From Streptomyces davaonensis JCM 4913 (GTDB lineage Bacteria > Actinomycetota > Actinomycetes > Streptomycetales > Streptomycetaceae), in the NCBI RefSeq assembly GCF_000349325.1, contig NC_020504.1, forward strand, positions 310,001-374,000: a stretch of 64,000 bases of DNA, given 5' to 3'. Shown here piece after piece: positions 1-7,964 of the stretch; the stretch's first letter is position 1, and every line of letters starts with the position of its first letter. Below the pieces are notes generated by a model. That model had not been told where the DNA came from and ran no database searches. It saw nothing but the letters and a program-made list of their open reading frames with translations. The position numbers and the translations under genes were made by a program.

Positions 1-1414
1 CAACGGTCATCCCGATGCGGGCGCCCATCTCCTCCACCTCGGCGGCCACGCGTGACACGGCCTGCATGGCGGCCAGCTCGCGGTGCTGGCCGCGGCGTCC
101 GGCCAGCGGCAGCGCCGTGTGTGCGGCCTCCCGGACGAGGTCCCGTACGGCTGTTGCGGCGTCCGGGGTCGTCCAGGGCGGCAGCCGGGGCGTGAAGCCC
201 CAGGCCAGCAGCGGGTCGTTCAGGGGTGGCTGCGGCTCGACGAGGTGGTCGGCGACGTCGAGCAGCCAGGCGCCGTACGGGCGGCGGTCGGCGAGCTGGC
301 GCAGCACGGCCGCGCGGGGCCAGCGGTACTTGGCGCAGAAGCCGCGGATCAGGCGTGCCGCGAGCCGGGGGCGGGTCCGTGCGAGGGTGTGCAGGTGAGC
401 GAGGGATCCGTACAGGAGTTCGTCGCCGCCCATTCCGGTGAGGTGGGTCGTGGACCCCAGATCGGCGGCGTGGCGGACCGTGACGAGTCCGCGCTCGCGT
501 TCCCCGCCCGAGGTGGGTTCCTCCAGCGGGTCGTCGAGGTTGTGCACGCCCGCGTAGAAGAGCGGCACGTCGGTGGCCGGGATCACGTGGTGCTCGATGG
601 AGCCGAGCGCGGCCGCGGTGCGCACGGCCCAGGGGACGTCGTCGCCGCGGGCGTCGCGCAGGCCGATCGTGCAGGCCGCCACCCGGGGCGTGCGGTGGGC
701 CGCGAGGCAGCAGACGGCAGTGGAGTCCAGGCCGCCGAGGTCACAGCTGACCGTGCCGTGGCGGTCGGTCCGTACCGCGACCGCCGCCGCCAGCGCGTCA
801 CGCAGGGCGGGTGCGCCCTCGGCCATCGGGAGCTCCGGCTCGGGTGGAGTCCACCAGCGCAGGTGCCGGGGCCGTCCCGACTCGTCGATCAGCAGACTGC
901 TGCCGCCGGGCACCTCGGTCACTCCGCGCCAGACGGGAGTCCGGGTCAGTGGCGGCAGGATGAACGGTTCCAGCAGGCGAAGCGCGAGGCACGGCTCGTC
1001 CAGGGGGAGATCGGCCAGCCGGGCCAGTACGTCGGCGTGGTCGGCGGCCACGGTGATCCCTCTGACGCGGACGTGGCAGACGCGCCGCATCGATGTCACG
1101 GTGCCCTGTATCCGGACCCTGCCGTCGACCGAGGCGATCAGGTGGGCGCTGCCGGGTGCGCTCCGGGCCAGGCCGTCGAGCCGGGCGTGGGGATCCATTG
1201 CGACGCGCCACAGCTCTTTCGTCGTGACCGCGTGCTGGCCGATGACGGCGATGCGGTTGCGGCCCGCCCCGCCGAGAGTCAGGGCATCTTGGGGCCAGTG
1301 ACCGAGAATCCAGGGACGCCCGGAGGCATGGTCGATCTCGTCGACCCGCTCGGGCGTACGGTCCCGCAGGGCCGCCGCGATGGGGGACGCCGGCCGGCAG
1401 TCGGGGAGCACCAC
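1..1414 (-). CDS. Lasso peptide cyclase (asparagine-synthase-like), 3' end beyond window
   Basis: This reads without a stop from 1414 to the window edge and is the ATP-dependent macrolactam synthetase of a lasso cluster: it adenylates the ring Asp/Glu side chain of the precursor and closes the ring on the core N-terminus. The N-terminal part contains FVVLPDCRPASP and SGRPWILG, as in lasso cyclases. The PP-loop is seen as GGLDSTAV (around base 730) and a downstream GMGGDELLYG follows, matching Asn_synthase domains. The chosen start is GTG at 1414, because an in-frame TGA lies a few codons upstream; the true N-terminus could be slightly longer with a non-standard start. It lies 123 nt downstream of the precursor gene, same strand. 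The RRE, protease and transporter genes are expected to the left of the window. Confidence 0.85.
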   Translation of the reverse strand, partial: MVLPDCRPASPIAAALRDRTPERVDEIDHASGRPWILGHWPQDALTLGGAGRNRIAVIGQHAVTTKELWRVAMDPHARLDGLARSAPGSAHLIASVDGRVRIQGTVTSMRRVCHVRVRGITVAADHADVLARLADLPLDEPCLALRLLEPFILPPLTRTPVWRGVTEVPGGSSLLIDESGRPRHLRWWTPPEPELPMAEGAPALRDALAAAVAVRTDRHGTVSCDLGGLDSTAVCCLAAHRTPRVAACTIGLRDARGDDVPWAVRTAAALGSIEHHVIPATDVPLFYAGVHNLDDPLEEPTSGGERERGLVTVRHAADLGSTTHLTGMGGDELLYGSLAHLHTLARTRPRLAARLIRGFCAKYRWPRAAVLRQLADRRPYGAWLLDVADHLVEPQPPLNDPLLAWGFTPRLPPWTTPDAATAVRDLVREAAHTALPLAGRRGQHRELAAMQAVSRVAAEVEEMGARIGMTV

Positions 1415-1537
1415 GAACCATGTCGGCGCCGGTTGTGGAGACGTGCCGCGTCACCGCCCTCCTGCGCGAGACAGACGGGCCGGACCGCAGCACGCCGGCT
1501 GCACCGGCCCGCCAGTGATGTGCGGAATGTGTTGGCC

Positions 1538-1648
1538 TCAAAGGAGCTGGTGCCGGAAGAGCACGTCCTTGGGACCGCGTCCGCCTAGACCGGTGAGGGT
1601 CCTGAAGGAACCCGCCAGGATCAGGGTCGGAGGCTCGTACATACGCAT
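1538..1648 (-). CDS. Lasso peptide precursor, lagmysin-like
   Basis: A 36-residue ORF preceded by a very strong ribosome site (AAAGGAGGTG, 7 nt from ATG). The leader has the actinobacterial lasso signature YxxPxLxxxGxF: Tyr4, Pro7, Leu9, Gly13, Phe15, with Thr19 at the conserved penultimate leader position. The predicted core after Gly20 is LGGRGPKDVLFRHQLL (16 residues), so the ring would join Leu1 to Asp8, giving an 8-residue ring and an 8-residue tail. Length, Leu1, Asp8, His13 and the C-terminal LeuLeu match lagmysin from Streptomyces as I recall it; most lasso peptides start with Gly. The cyclase gene follows directly. A second ATG at codon 3 is possible. Function of the product is not predictable. 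Confidence 0.88.
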   Translation of the reverse strand: MRMYEPPTLILAGSFRTLTGLGGRGPKDVLFRHQLL

Positions 1649-1751
1649 GCCGTACACCTCCTTTCCACGTTTCCCGTATACCCGTTAATCAAGCTATATC
1701 AGCAAATATGCCATCCTTCCAGGCGGTTTGAATTGGGCGAACCTTCAACTA

Positions 1752-1994
1752 TTAGGCCGACTTGAAGAGTTGCTCCACCGCGCCCGCGACGGATCCTCGC
1801 GGGAATCGGCCTTCGTGCGACCCTGCCTGCATAGCGACCACCGCGCGATTGCGGGCCGCGCATGTCGAACGTTGAACCAAAAGGTATGCCGTCTCGCCCA
1901 AGTCCCCGAACAGTCCGAGGAGTTCGGGGGCGCCGAGAGGGGTGTAGCCTGCGGCGATGAGCAGCTCCGCCTCCAGCCTGGTGCCGGTCCACAT
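1752..1994 (-). other. Unassigned 80-codon reading frame, possible gene remnant
   Basis: An 80-codon frame starting at MWTGTRLEAELL and ending EQLFKSA has protein-like composition (LLIAAGYTPLGAPELLGLFG). No ribosome site precedes the ATG and the frame continues upstream without clear coding character, so it may be the 3' part of a broken gene. I recognise no family. It lies upstream of the lasso precursor on the same strand. The rest of 1650-2200 holds no better candidate on this strand. Confidence 0.25.
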
Positions 1995-2024
1995 CGGACA
2001 GCCGGAACCCGGATCCGAGTTCGC

Positions 2025-2200
2025 CGCGTGCCCGGCTGGACCACCGTGTCGGCGTGGAGGGCGACGGCTACCTGGCGATGCCGGCCGCCGAGGCACTCGC
2101 CGCTCTGGAGTTGGGCGGGCGGGCGCCCCGGCCGCGTGACGAGGTGTTTCCGCTCCCGCCATACGCGGCGCCACATTCCTGGGTCGTGATCCACCGTGGT
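2025..2200 (+). pseudogene. Short protein-like fragment, family unknown
   Basis: A frame reading RLDHRVGVEGDGYLAMPAA and on to PHSWVVIHRG looks like a piece of a real protein, but it has no credible start, loses coding character after about 2200, and overlaps the minus-strand frame at 1752-1994. I cannot assign it. It marks the beginning of a stretch of decayed genes that reaches about 4600. Confidence 0.2.
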
Positions 2201-2396
2201 GTTCTTTCCGCGCCCTGCATCGTCCTGACGGGGTCCAGGCCGCCTACAGTCACCGGGAGGGGATCGGCGCCGAGCAGCTCATCAGCAATCTGGGGACGGC
2301 GGCGGCGGCTCTGCGCCCGGAGCCGTCTCGCTGATCACGATGTTCTCGGGCGACAGCTCCCCGGCGAAGAGGACAGCTCGGCCCCCGTCCACGTCC

Positions 2397-2486
2397 GGTA
2401 GCGAAAACCTTGTCGCCGGTTTCGACATCCTTGATGTTCTTCACTGTGCCGTCTGCCATGCCGACGTCTTCGTCGGGCAGGAAGCT
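2397..2486 (-). pseudogene. Hint (intein-like) domain fragment of a polymorphic toxin
   Basis: The minus strand encodes SFLPDEDVGMADGTVKN followed by IKDVETGDKVFAT. This corresponds to the start of bacterial Hint domains in RHS-type polymorphic toxins, whose usual form is (C/S)FxxGTxVxMADGTxKxIxDVxxGDKVLAT. The Hint block normally separates the RHS body from the C-terminal toxin. Only about 30 residues survive and neither flank continues as toxin. The nearby SUKH-like gene (2750-3333) supports a former toxin-immunity locus. The identification rests on one motif. Confidence 0.5.
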
Positions 2487-2749
2487 TCTCTTCCACAGCC
2501 TCGTTGCCTGCCCACAGAAACAACTTGCAGCTCTACTCACCAGAACGCCGAGGAGGCCCGGCACCGCTCCTTCACCTTGGTTACCGAGAGCCTCGGCCGT
2601 GGATTCTTCATCGCTGTCCAAGGCATCCCTCGCTGCGACGCCGGCAGCTCCGGATCCTGCGGCAGTTCCTTGGCACAGGGTCGGATGGCCATGCGCTTGA
2701 CTGTGCCCCTCGGTGATCGAATGATGAGAACGCGCGGGGAGCCGAGCAG

Positions 2750-3333
2750 TTGAAGAACAACGACATACCGCAGGTACCGGACGCGGCGTGGCTGGAGGAA
2801 CGTCTGGGCATGGGCTCGCTGTGGCGGCCCGACGAGGCCGCTCTGCCGGCCGAACTGACCGATGCCGGGACGAGGGAGTATTTGCTCACGGTGGGTTTCC
2901 CGCCGTCCGTCGCGGCATCGTGGGGATCGAGACGAGGCACGTGCGGGGCAAGGACGCAATGGAACCGTTCGATGCCGATGAGATCTACGGCAGACGCTAC
3001 CCCGACGACGACTCCCCGCCCACCAACTTCTGCTTCACCGTGGCTACCCGCTACGACCAGCACCTGATGCTCGACGCGGCGGACCGCAGCATCACCCACA
3101 ACGACCCCAACGGCTGGGACCACGCAGCCGGGTGGCAAGGACCCGCAGCCGAGGCCCTGCCCACGCTGGCCCTCCTCCTCGGACTGATCGCAGAGTCGAG
3201 CAACGCCCTGGAATCAACCGACGACGCTGTACGCGCGAGCGCCCTCACAGATATACGTGAGCTCATGATCGAATGGGAGCCGTACACGGCCGACTCAGCC
3301 TTCTGGTCCGGCGTCTTCAAGGCTCTGAGCTGA
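2750..3333 (+). pseudogene. SUKH-4-like immunity protein, frameshifted
   Basis: Translation begins at TTG 2750 (KNNDIPQVPDAAWLEERLG) and reads TREYLLTVGFPPSV, an arrangement typical of SUKH-4 family immunity proteins. Coding then switches to a second frame near 2900-2935 and continues as MEPFDADEIYGRR through FWSGVFKALS, ending at 3333. SUKH proteins neutralise the nuclease toxins of polymorphic toxin systems. The split shows at least one frameshift (or a sequencing error); joined, the product would be about 190 residues, normal for the family. It lies next to a Hint-domain fragment. Assignment to SUKH-4 is from motif memory only. Confidence 0.55.
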
Positions 3334-3399
3334 AGAGCGTCGATGGCAGGCATCGTCAGGGCGAGGCCGAGGCCCCCTCCCAGCCATGACCAATGGCTC

Positions 3400-4040
3400 A
3401 TATGAGTGCCTTCTGGCCTGCGATCATCGGGAAAGTGGTTCAGTCGACACCACGACGTTGATCAACATTGTCGGTGCCGCTGAGGATTGCGGCATCCGCT
3501 TCCACCCGTACCACCTGCAGGACAAGGGCCGAGTGGGGATGCGGACGTATCGCAAGCTGGAGGGCCGCGAGATCACCACCGCGCCGACCGGCAAAGGCCA
3601 CCCGCTCACCAAGAACCAGGTCATCCCGATCAGCGACGAGGAGCCGCGCAACGGCCAAACCCATCCACCTCCAGGCGTTCGTACCGCCAGCGTCAGCCGA
3701 CGCGCCGAGAGTTGCGGAAGGCTACTACCTGCACGCCGATGGCCAGGCCCCGGTGAAGCCATACGAACTCGTGCGCCAGGCCCTCAAGTGCCACCGATGG
3801 CGGCCATCGCCGAGCACGCCTGGCCCGGTCACGCGAACGCCTGGGCCTGCTCCCATGCGAGGCGCCGGCCGGATGAAATCCGCCCGAGGAACTGCTGCTG
3901 CGAGCAACCGCGGCGGAGATCAAGAGCGCGGCAGGCCAAGGAACTGCTTGCGCCGCCTGTCGAGGTGACTGAGGAAGAGATCAGTGGCGCGGCAGGCCAG
4001 GGAAGCTCTTCCGGTGAGCTGTCGGCGGGGCGTGGTCACA
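3400..4040 (+). pseudogene. ku: Ku homologue (NHEJ), degenerate
   Basis: Three frames carry consecutive pieces of a bacterial Ku protein, the DNA-end-binding ring partner of ligase LigD. One frame reads ATEDHxIRFH-like GAAEDCGIRFHPYHLQDKGR and later KNQVIPISDEE. Another continues IHLQAFVPPASADA and EGYYLHADGQAPVKPYELV. A third has RRPDEIRP and later EVTEEEISGAA, the conserved RxPDEIR(D) and acidic regions. The N-terminal strand and the C-terminus are missing. At least three frameshifts make it non-functional. Streptomyces genomes commonly carry several ku copies, so loss of this one need not affect NHEJ. Confidence 0.75.
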
Positions 4041-4099
4041 GGTGGAAGGCCCTTCGCGGCAGAGACTTTGCGCAGATGTGCGAGTCCGATGTGGACCTG

Positions 4100-4650
4100 T
4101 GCGCGAGTGCGTGAGGCACCATCTGACGCCCTCCAACTGTCCGAAAGGGCGTGCGGCCCCGGCGTGGGAAGCGGCCCTGGATCGCGTCCCATGAGGTGGT
4201 CTAATTAGTTGAGCCCGATGCCGACCTTGGCGAGCCGGTTTGCGAGGACCTAGATCCGCTCGGCTGTGGCGACGGGCCCGGACTCGGCTGGCAGGAGAAA
4301 GGCGCCCTGATCCGGGACGCTCTGGAATCCGGACAGGTACAGGGCATCGTGGGCCTCAGCCGGGACGCTTCCATACGAGGCGCCGAGGAGCCCGTCCTCG
4401 TAGCGGACGAGGGTGACGGCGCTCGTCTACCGCCACCGCCGCGTCCCTTCCGGTGCGAACGTGCACGAGAGCGTACGGCTGCGGATCGAGACCGACGCCG
4501 GGTACGCGAGGCCGATCCCGGACGGGGTGACCTGGACGGACAGTGAGTGGCTCACTCCGCATCCCCGCGCGGGGGCTGCGTGAGCGCGAAAGGACGGACG
4601 CGGCAGGGAGGGCTGCGTGAAGGGACGCGCGCGACGCAACGGCGTGTGCG
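4100..4650. other. Intergenic stretch with decayed coding scraps
   Basis: There is no intact gene here. Scraps on the plus strand include LIRDALESGQVQGIVGLSRD (around 4300-4370), faintly like a serine recombinase, and RHRRVPSGANVHESVRLRIE (around 4430-4500), which I cannot place. They are in different frames and lack starts. I treat the stretch as gene debris. Confidence 0.3.
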
Positions 4651-4656
4651 CCCGCC

Positions 4657-5118
4657 TCACGTCTGGTTCTCGAAGTGCTCCAGAAGCGTCCGCTGAAGCG
4701 ACTGAAGCACGAGCGTGTGCTGTTTGAGCATCGTCAGCCGGTTCGCCGCGGTGGCGGCGTAGGACGCGTCCGCCCGCCTGTGCGTCGTCGCCGCGGTGAG
4801 GACGTAGCCGTTAAGAGCATCCATGGCCGACGCCTCGTCGAAGACCTGTCCCCTCCGCATCAGATAGCGGTCCAGGGGCATTTCGTCGTCGGCGATCACG
4901 TTCGCGATGACGGACGGCTGCCAGTCGTCCGCGTTGGTCAGCGAGTAATGCGTGTCGAACCCTATCGTGACCAGTTCACCTTCGGGAATCTCCACCTCGT
5001 ACCGGCCTTCCTCATCGGTGTAGGCCCGGTCGATCAGGGACAGATCACCGCGGTAGACACTGACCTTGATCATGAAGATCGGCTTCTTGTCGTCGATCGC
5101 TCTCACATGCCCGAACAT
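4657..5118 (-). CDS. Conserved hypothetical protein with carboxypeptidase-regulatory-like (Cna_B-type) fold
   Basis: A 153-residue protein starting at ATG 5118 behind GAGGAGACTCTC. Residues 1-50 (HVRAIDDKKPIFMIKVSVY and AYTDEEGRYEVEIPEGE) have the spacing of carboxypeptidase-regulatory-like or Cna_B beta-sandwich domains, in which a ligand or matrix-exposed strand pair is followed by a TDxxGxYxxxxP turn. The C-terminal half is predicted helical, rich in Ala, Leu and charged residues (RLTMLKQHTLVLQSLQRTL). No signal peptide or membrane segment is visible, so it is probably cytoplasmic or exported by a non-Sec route. It opens the accessory block of giant genes, but no operon link is evident. 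The function is unknown. Confidence 0.7.
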   Translation of the reverse strand: MFGHVRAIDDKKPIFMIKVSVYRGDLSLIDRAYTDEEGRYEVEIPEGELVTIGFDTHYSLTNADDWQPSVIANVIADDEMPLDRYLMRRGQVFDEASAMDALNGYVLTAATTHRRADASYAATAANRLTMLKQHTLVLQSLQRTLLEHFENQT

Positions 5119-5402
5119 GAGAGTCTCCTCTCGGCGGGATCCCTGGGCCGGTCGATGCTCATCGGAGCGCGAGGAAGCGTCATTCACCCACCCTTCCTCC
5201 AGTCTGTCCGCGCCCAACTCCCACCGCCACTCGGCATGTTCTTACGGTGATGTGTCGCGGTCCTACGGGCCCCGCGCTCGGTGGCACCGGTTTCGAGGCT
5301 GAGGGACCATGGTGCTGTGGCTCCGAGCTCTCGACTCCGGGAGCGTCATCGACGGATGCCTCCCCTCCTTCGGTTTCGCGCGACACGGACAGGAGACGGA
5401 CA

Positions 5403-5735
5403 ATGCCCAATCCCCTGCTCAGACAGGGCGACACCGGCCCATTCGTCACTCGCCTGCAAGGAGACCTCAAGATCCATGGGTACGACGTCGGCCAAGTAGA
5501 CGGAATATTCGGCCCCAAGACCGACGCCGCCGTTCGTCAATTCCAGTCCGATCAGGGCCTGGTCGTCGACGGAATCGTGGGACCGGCCACCTGGGAAGCG
5601 CTCGAAGGACCTGTTCCGACCGAGGCCGTCACCTTCGACCTGTCCGATTTCCCGTCACTCGCGCACATGTTCCGCTGCGCCGCCGACAAGGACGTGGACG
5701 GCTACGTGGCAGAGTTCGGGATCGATCTTTCATGA
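5403..5735 (+). CDS. Small peptidoglycan-binding domain protein
   Basis: A 110-residue protein from ATG 5403, behind an AGGAGA ribosome site. Residues 6-65 form a single PG_binding_1 domain: LRQGDTGPFVTRLQGDLK, then GYDVGQVDGIFGPKTDAAV, then GLVVDGIVGPATWEAL. This three-helix domain binds the cell-wall stem peptide region in many amidases and also occurs alone in phage-tail and export contexts. No signal peptide or catalytic domain is present. The C-terminal 40 residues are unique and acidic. The TGA stop overlaps the ATG of the next small ORF (ATGA), and a one-TM protein follows, suggesting a three-gene unit. Confidence 0.8.
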   Translation: MPNPLLRQGDTGPFVTRLQGDLKIHGYDVGQVDGIFGPKTDAAVRQFQSDQGLVVDGIVGPATWEALEGPVPTEAVTFDLSDFPSLAHMFRCAADKDVDGYVAEFGIDLS

Positions 5736-5803
5736 CCATTTACCAGGACTCGGACCAACCCATAGACATGACAACCCGAAAGGCATTCGGCATCCGTCAC
5801 TGA
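5732..5803 (+). CDS. Possible 23-residue coupled small ORF
   Basis: The ATG at 5732 overlaps the stop of the peptidoglycan-binding gene as ATGA, the usual arrangement for translational coupling. The product would be MTIYQDSDQPIDMTTRKAFG plus IRH. It is too short for a family call and could be chance, but it fills the space to the next gene without leaving a gap for another promoter. Its third-position GC is lower than that of its neighbours. Confidence 0.3.
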   Translation: MTIYQDSDQPIDMTTRKAFGIRH

Positions 5804-5827
5804 ATCCAGCCGAGAAGGAGCGCCACC

Positions 5828-6103
5828 ATGGCATGCGAAGTGCAAAAGGTCGCAGTAGCCGTCGCTTTCGGAAACGCCGTCGCCTCGACGCCGGGGGTCG
5901 CGTTCGGCACTGTCGCACCCCCCTTGGAACCGTTGATCGCCGCCAAGATGTGGCTTTCCTGGGTCGGCGTAGTGGTCGCTCTCGGGTTCCTCAGCAAATG
6001 CCTCGACGAGGCCGGCCGGCATCAGGATGCCGAAACGCTGAGGCAGGAGATCAACAAGCTGAAGAGTGAGATGGAGTCCATCAAGAACAGCGTTCCCCAC
6101 TGA
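5828..6103 (+). CDS. Small membrane protein with one TM segment and C-terminal coiled coil
   Basis: A 91-residue protein from ATG 5828 behind GAGAAGGAGC. Residues 5-35 are Ala/Val-rich and mildly hydrophobic. Residues 38-57 (AAKMWLSWVGVVVALGFLSK) form a clear membrane segment. Residues 58-91 form a charged heptad helix (AETLRQEINKLKSEMESIK). It is likely to sit in the inner membrane with the coiled coil free to pair. It follows the peptidoglycan-binding gene and probably shares its transcript. I do not recognise a family; size and layout are holin- or spanin-like only in the loosest sense. Confidence 0.65.
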   Translation: MACEVQKVAVAVAFGNAVASTPGVAFGTVAPPLEPLIAAKMWLSWVGVVVALGFLSKCLDEAGRHQDAETLRQEINKLKSEMESIKNSVPH

Positions 6104-6214
6104 GGCGACGTTCCCCACTCAGGCCAACTCGCCCTCGCCGAAACGGCCATGAACCGACCTTGATACCGGCTGGCCCTAGGGTGATACGAGGGGGCTGGGG
6201 GGCTTGCCCTCGGG

Positions 6215-6967
6215 TCAGGGCCGCCCGGCCTCCGCCAGGACGGTGAGGACCCTGCGGGTCTTGCTCTCCGGGAGGTCCGCGATGACGACCCCGCGCTCCT
6301 TCACCACCTCCTCCAGCCTCCGCTGCTTGCGCTCGGCCCGCGCCTTCAACTCCTCGGCATTCTCTCCCTCCTTGGGTTTCACCCGGAGCGAGACCTCCAG
6401 GAACTCCAGGCCGGCGACCCTCCATGCCTCCAGATCGACCTTCAGGTCGTCGAGCTCAACGTCGTCGGCCTTCGTGGAGAGGATCGGACCGAGCGCGACC
6501 AGCCCGTCGAGCCGAATGTCGGGTGCGCAGACATCCAGGAACTGGTCCTGCACCGCGTCGATCCGCGCTGCGGGATCGTCTCCGGGCTGGACGGCGCCCA
6601 ACAGCGCGCCCTGGGGATGGTCGTGGACCAGCGAGGCGGCCAGCACCCGGCGGTCCGCCGACCAGTCCTCCTCGATCCGGTACGTGAACGGCGTGGCGTC
6701 GAAGGGGTCCTCGAAGCGGCCGATCAACTGCTCCCGGGTGGACGGCCGCAACTTCACGGTCAAGTCGTCCGGACCGCTGCCGATCCTGAAGCGTACGATC
6801 ACACCCCCGTCCAGCAGGGGCACCCGGCCCTCCGCGACACCGGCCCGGTCCTCGGCGAACCAGATCCGGCGCGTGATCAGCGCACCTCCCGTCCCGCGGA
6901 GGGCCGACAGAGCCGCTTCGACGTCGCCCTCGACATTGACCTTGATCTCGATCGGCAGCAGGTCCAT
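6215..6967 (-). CDS. CYTH-like (triphosphate tunnel) domain protein with basic coiled-coil tail
   Basis: About 250 residues from ATG 6967, which has GCGGGAGC upstream; an in-frame ATG at 7006 is an alternative. The N-terminus LPIEIKVNVEGDVEAAL, the central GVVIRFRIG-type and DDLTVKLRPSTREQL strands and RRVLAASLVHDHPQG give the alternating charged-strand pattern of CYTH/VTC-like tunnel folds, which handle triphosphates or polyphosphate. The canonical ExExK is only partly kept (EIK). Residues after about 190 form a highly charged helix (KPKEGENAEELKARAERKQR). It is convergent with the small membrane protein. Family membership is an inference from pattern, not a match. Confidence 0.5.
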   Translation of the reverse strand: MDLLPIEIKVNVEGDVEAALSALRGTGGALITRRIWFAEDRAGVAEGRVPLLDGGVIVRFRIGSGPDDLTVKLRPSTREQLIGRFEDPFDATPFTYRIEEDWSADRRVLAASLVHDHPQGALLGAVQPGDDPAARIDAVQDQFLDVCAPDIRLDGLVALGPILSTKADDVELDDLKVDLEAWRVAGLEFLEVSLRVKPKEGENAEELKARAERKQRRLEEVVKERGVVIADLPESKTRRVLTVLAEAGRP

Positions 6968-7173
6968 GGCATCGCTCCCGCTCGCTTCCCAATGGGTCCA
7001 TTCCATGGTAAGTACACCGCCCTGCGGGCCGCAGCGCGACTCCCGAGCAGCGTGTGCCTGTTCAACTACCGTCGCCATGCCACCGGTTGCCGGGCCCATG
7101 TCGGCAGGTGTGTTCTGGAATCACGGGAGTTGACAGCCCGTGCCCGAACCGCCGCTCCGGAAGGAACCTCCTC

Positions 7174-7656
7174 ATGATGAGCACACGCCGTCCGGCGGGG
7201 GCACTCGCCGCTGTACTGATCACAGCGGCGGCCACCTCGGTCCTCTCCACCCCCGCGCATTCCGCGCCGCCGGAGGCGACATCGAAGCCTCCGGCGCGAG
7301 CGCCGGTGACGTGCTTCGCCACCACGTGTGACGGCCTCGATCCCATCGCGACCCATTGCGTCGACGACGCCGTGACGATCGACGACGCCACGGTCGAGGG
7401 TCGCATCATCCGCCTGCGGTACAGCGCGGAGTGCAGGGCCGCCTGGGCACAGCTCTGGTTCGGGAAGCCGGGCGACAAGGCGTGGGTGCGGGCCGAGGAC
7501 GACGACGGCAACACCGTTGCCAAACGGATCATCACGGTCAGGCCGGGGGACGAGAACAGCGTGTACACGCTGATGGTGAACGACAAGGACCTCAGGGCCC
7601 ACGCGTGTGCGGAGCTGCCTCCCGACTCCAACACCGCGTGCACGTTCTACTACTGA
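7174..7656 (+). CDS. Secreted DUF2690-like protein
   Basis: 160 residues from tandem ATGs at 7174/7177 behind GGAAGGAACC. Residues 1-31 form a Sec signal peptide (RRPAGALAAVLITAAATSVL then AHSAPP). The mature part matches DUF2690 as found in many Streptomyces secreted and membrane proteins: CDGLDPIATHCVDDAVTIDD, EGRIIRLRYSAECRAAWAQL, and a C-terminal pair of Cys. Four or more Cys suggest disulfides outside the cell. The role of the family is unknown. It is monocistronic and precedes the 2199-residue gene by 300 nt. The gap 7657-7964 has no gene that I can support. Confidence 0.75.
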   Translation: MMSTRRPAGALAAVLITAAATSVLSTPAHSAPPEATSKPPARAPVTCFATTCDGLDPIATHCVDDAVTIDDATVEGRIIRLRYSAECRAAWAQLWFGKPGDKAWVRAEDDDGNTVAKRIITVRPGDENSVYTLMVNDKDLRAHACAELPPDSNTACTFYY

Positions 7657-7964
7657 TGCCGAGGCCTACCGCTGATGCCGAGGCGGAGGCGCCGACGGCG
7701 ATCGTGTTGCGGCCCGCCGCACCCGTGACATGCTGGAATTCGGAGACGTGAGCAGATCGACGCACGCCGTCGGCCCCCTCACCGCCTCGGCCTCGTGAGG
7801 CCGGGCACAGAGCTGTGACGCGGGTGCGACGACCGCGAGTGAAGAGCCGCGACGTCGACTCCTGAACCCCGAATCCATGAGCCCGGACCCCTACTCGGTT
7901 CCTCCGGCACGCACGGAGGTGCCGGAACGTCGCTCCGGACGGTCAGAGCCACCAGGGAAACGAC

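Noticed and set aside
83..1588. A 501-codon plus-strand frame
   Set aside because: Shadow of the minus-strand lasso cyclase, whose GGLDST and GMGGDEL motifs identify the real strand.
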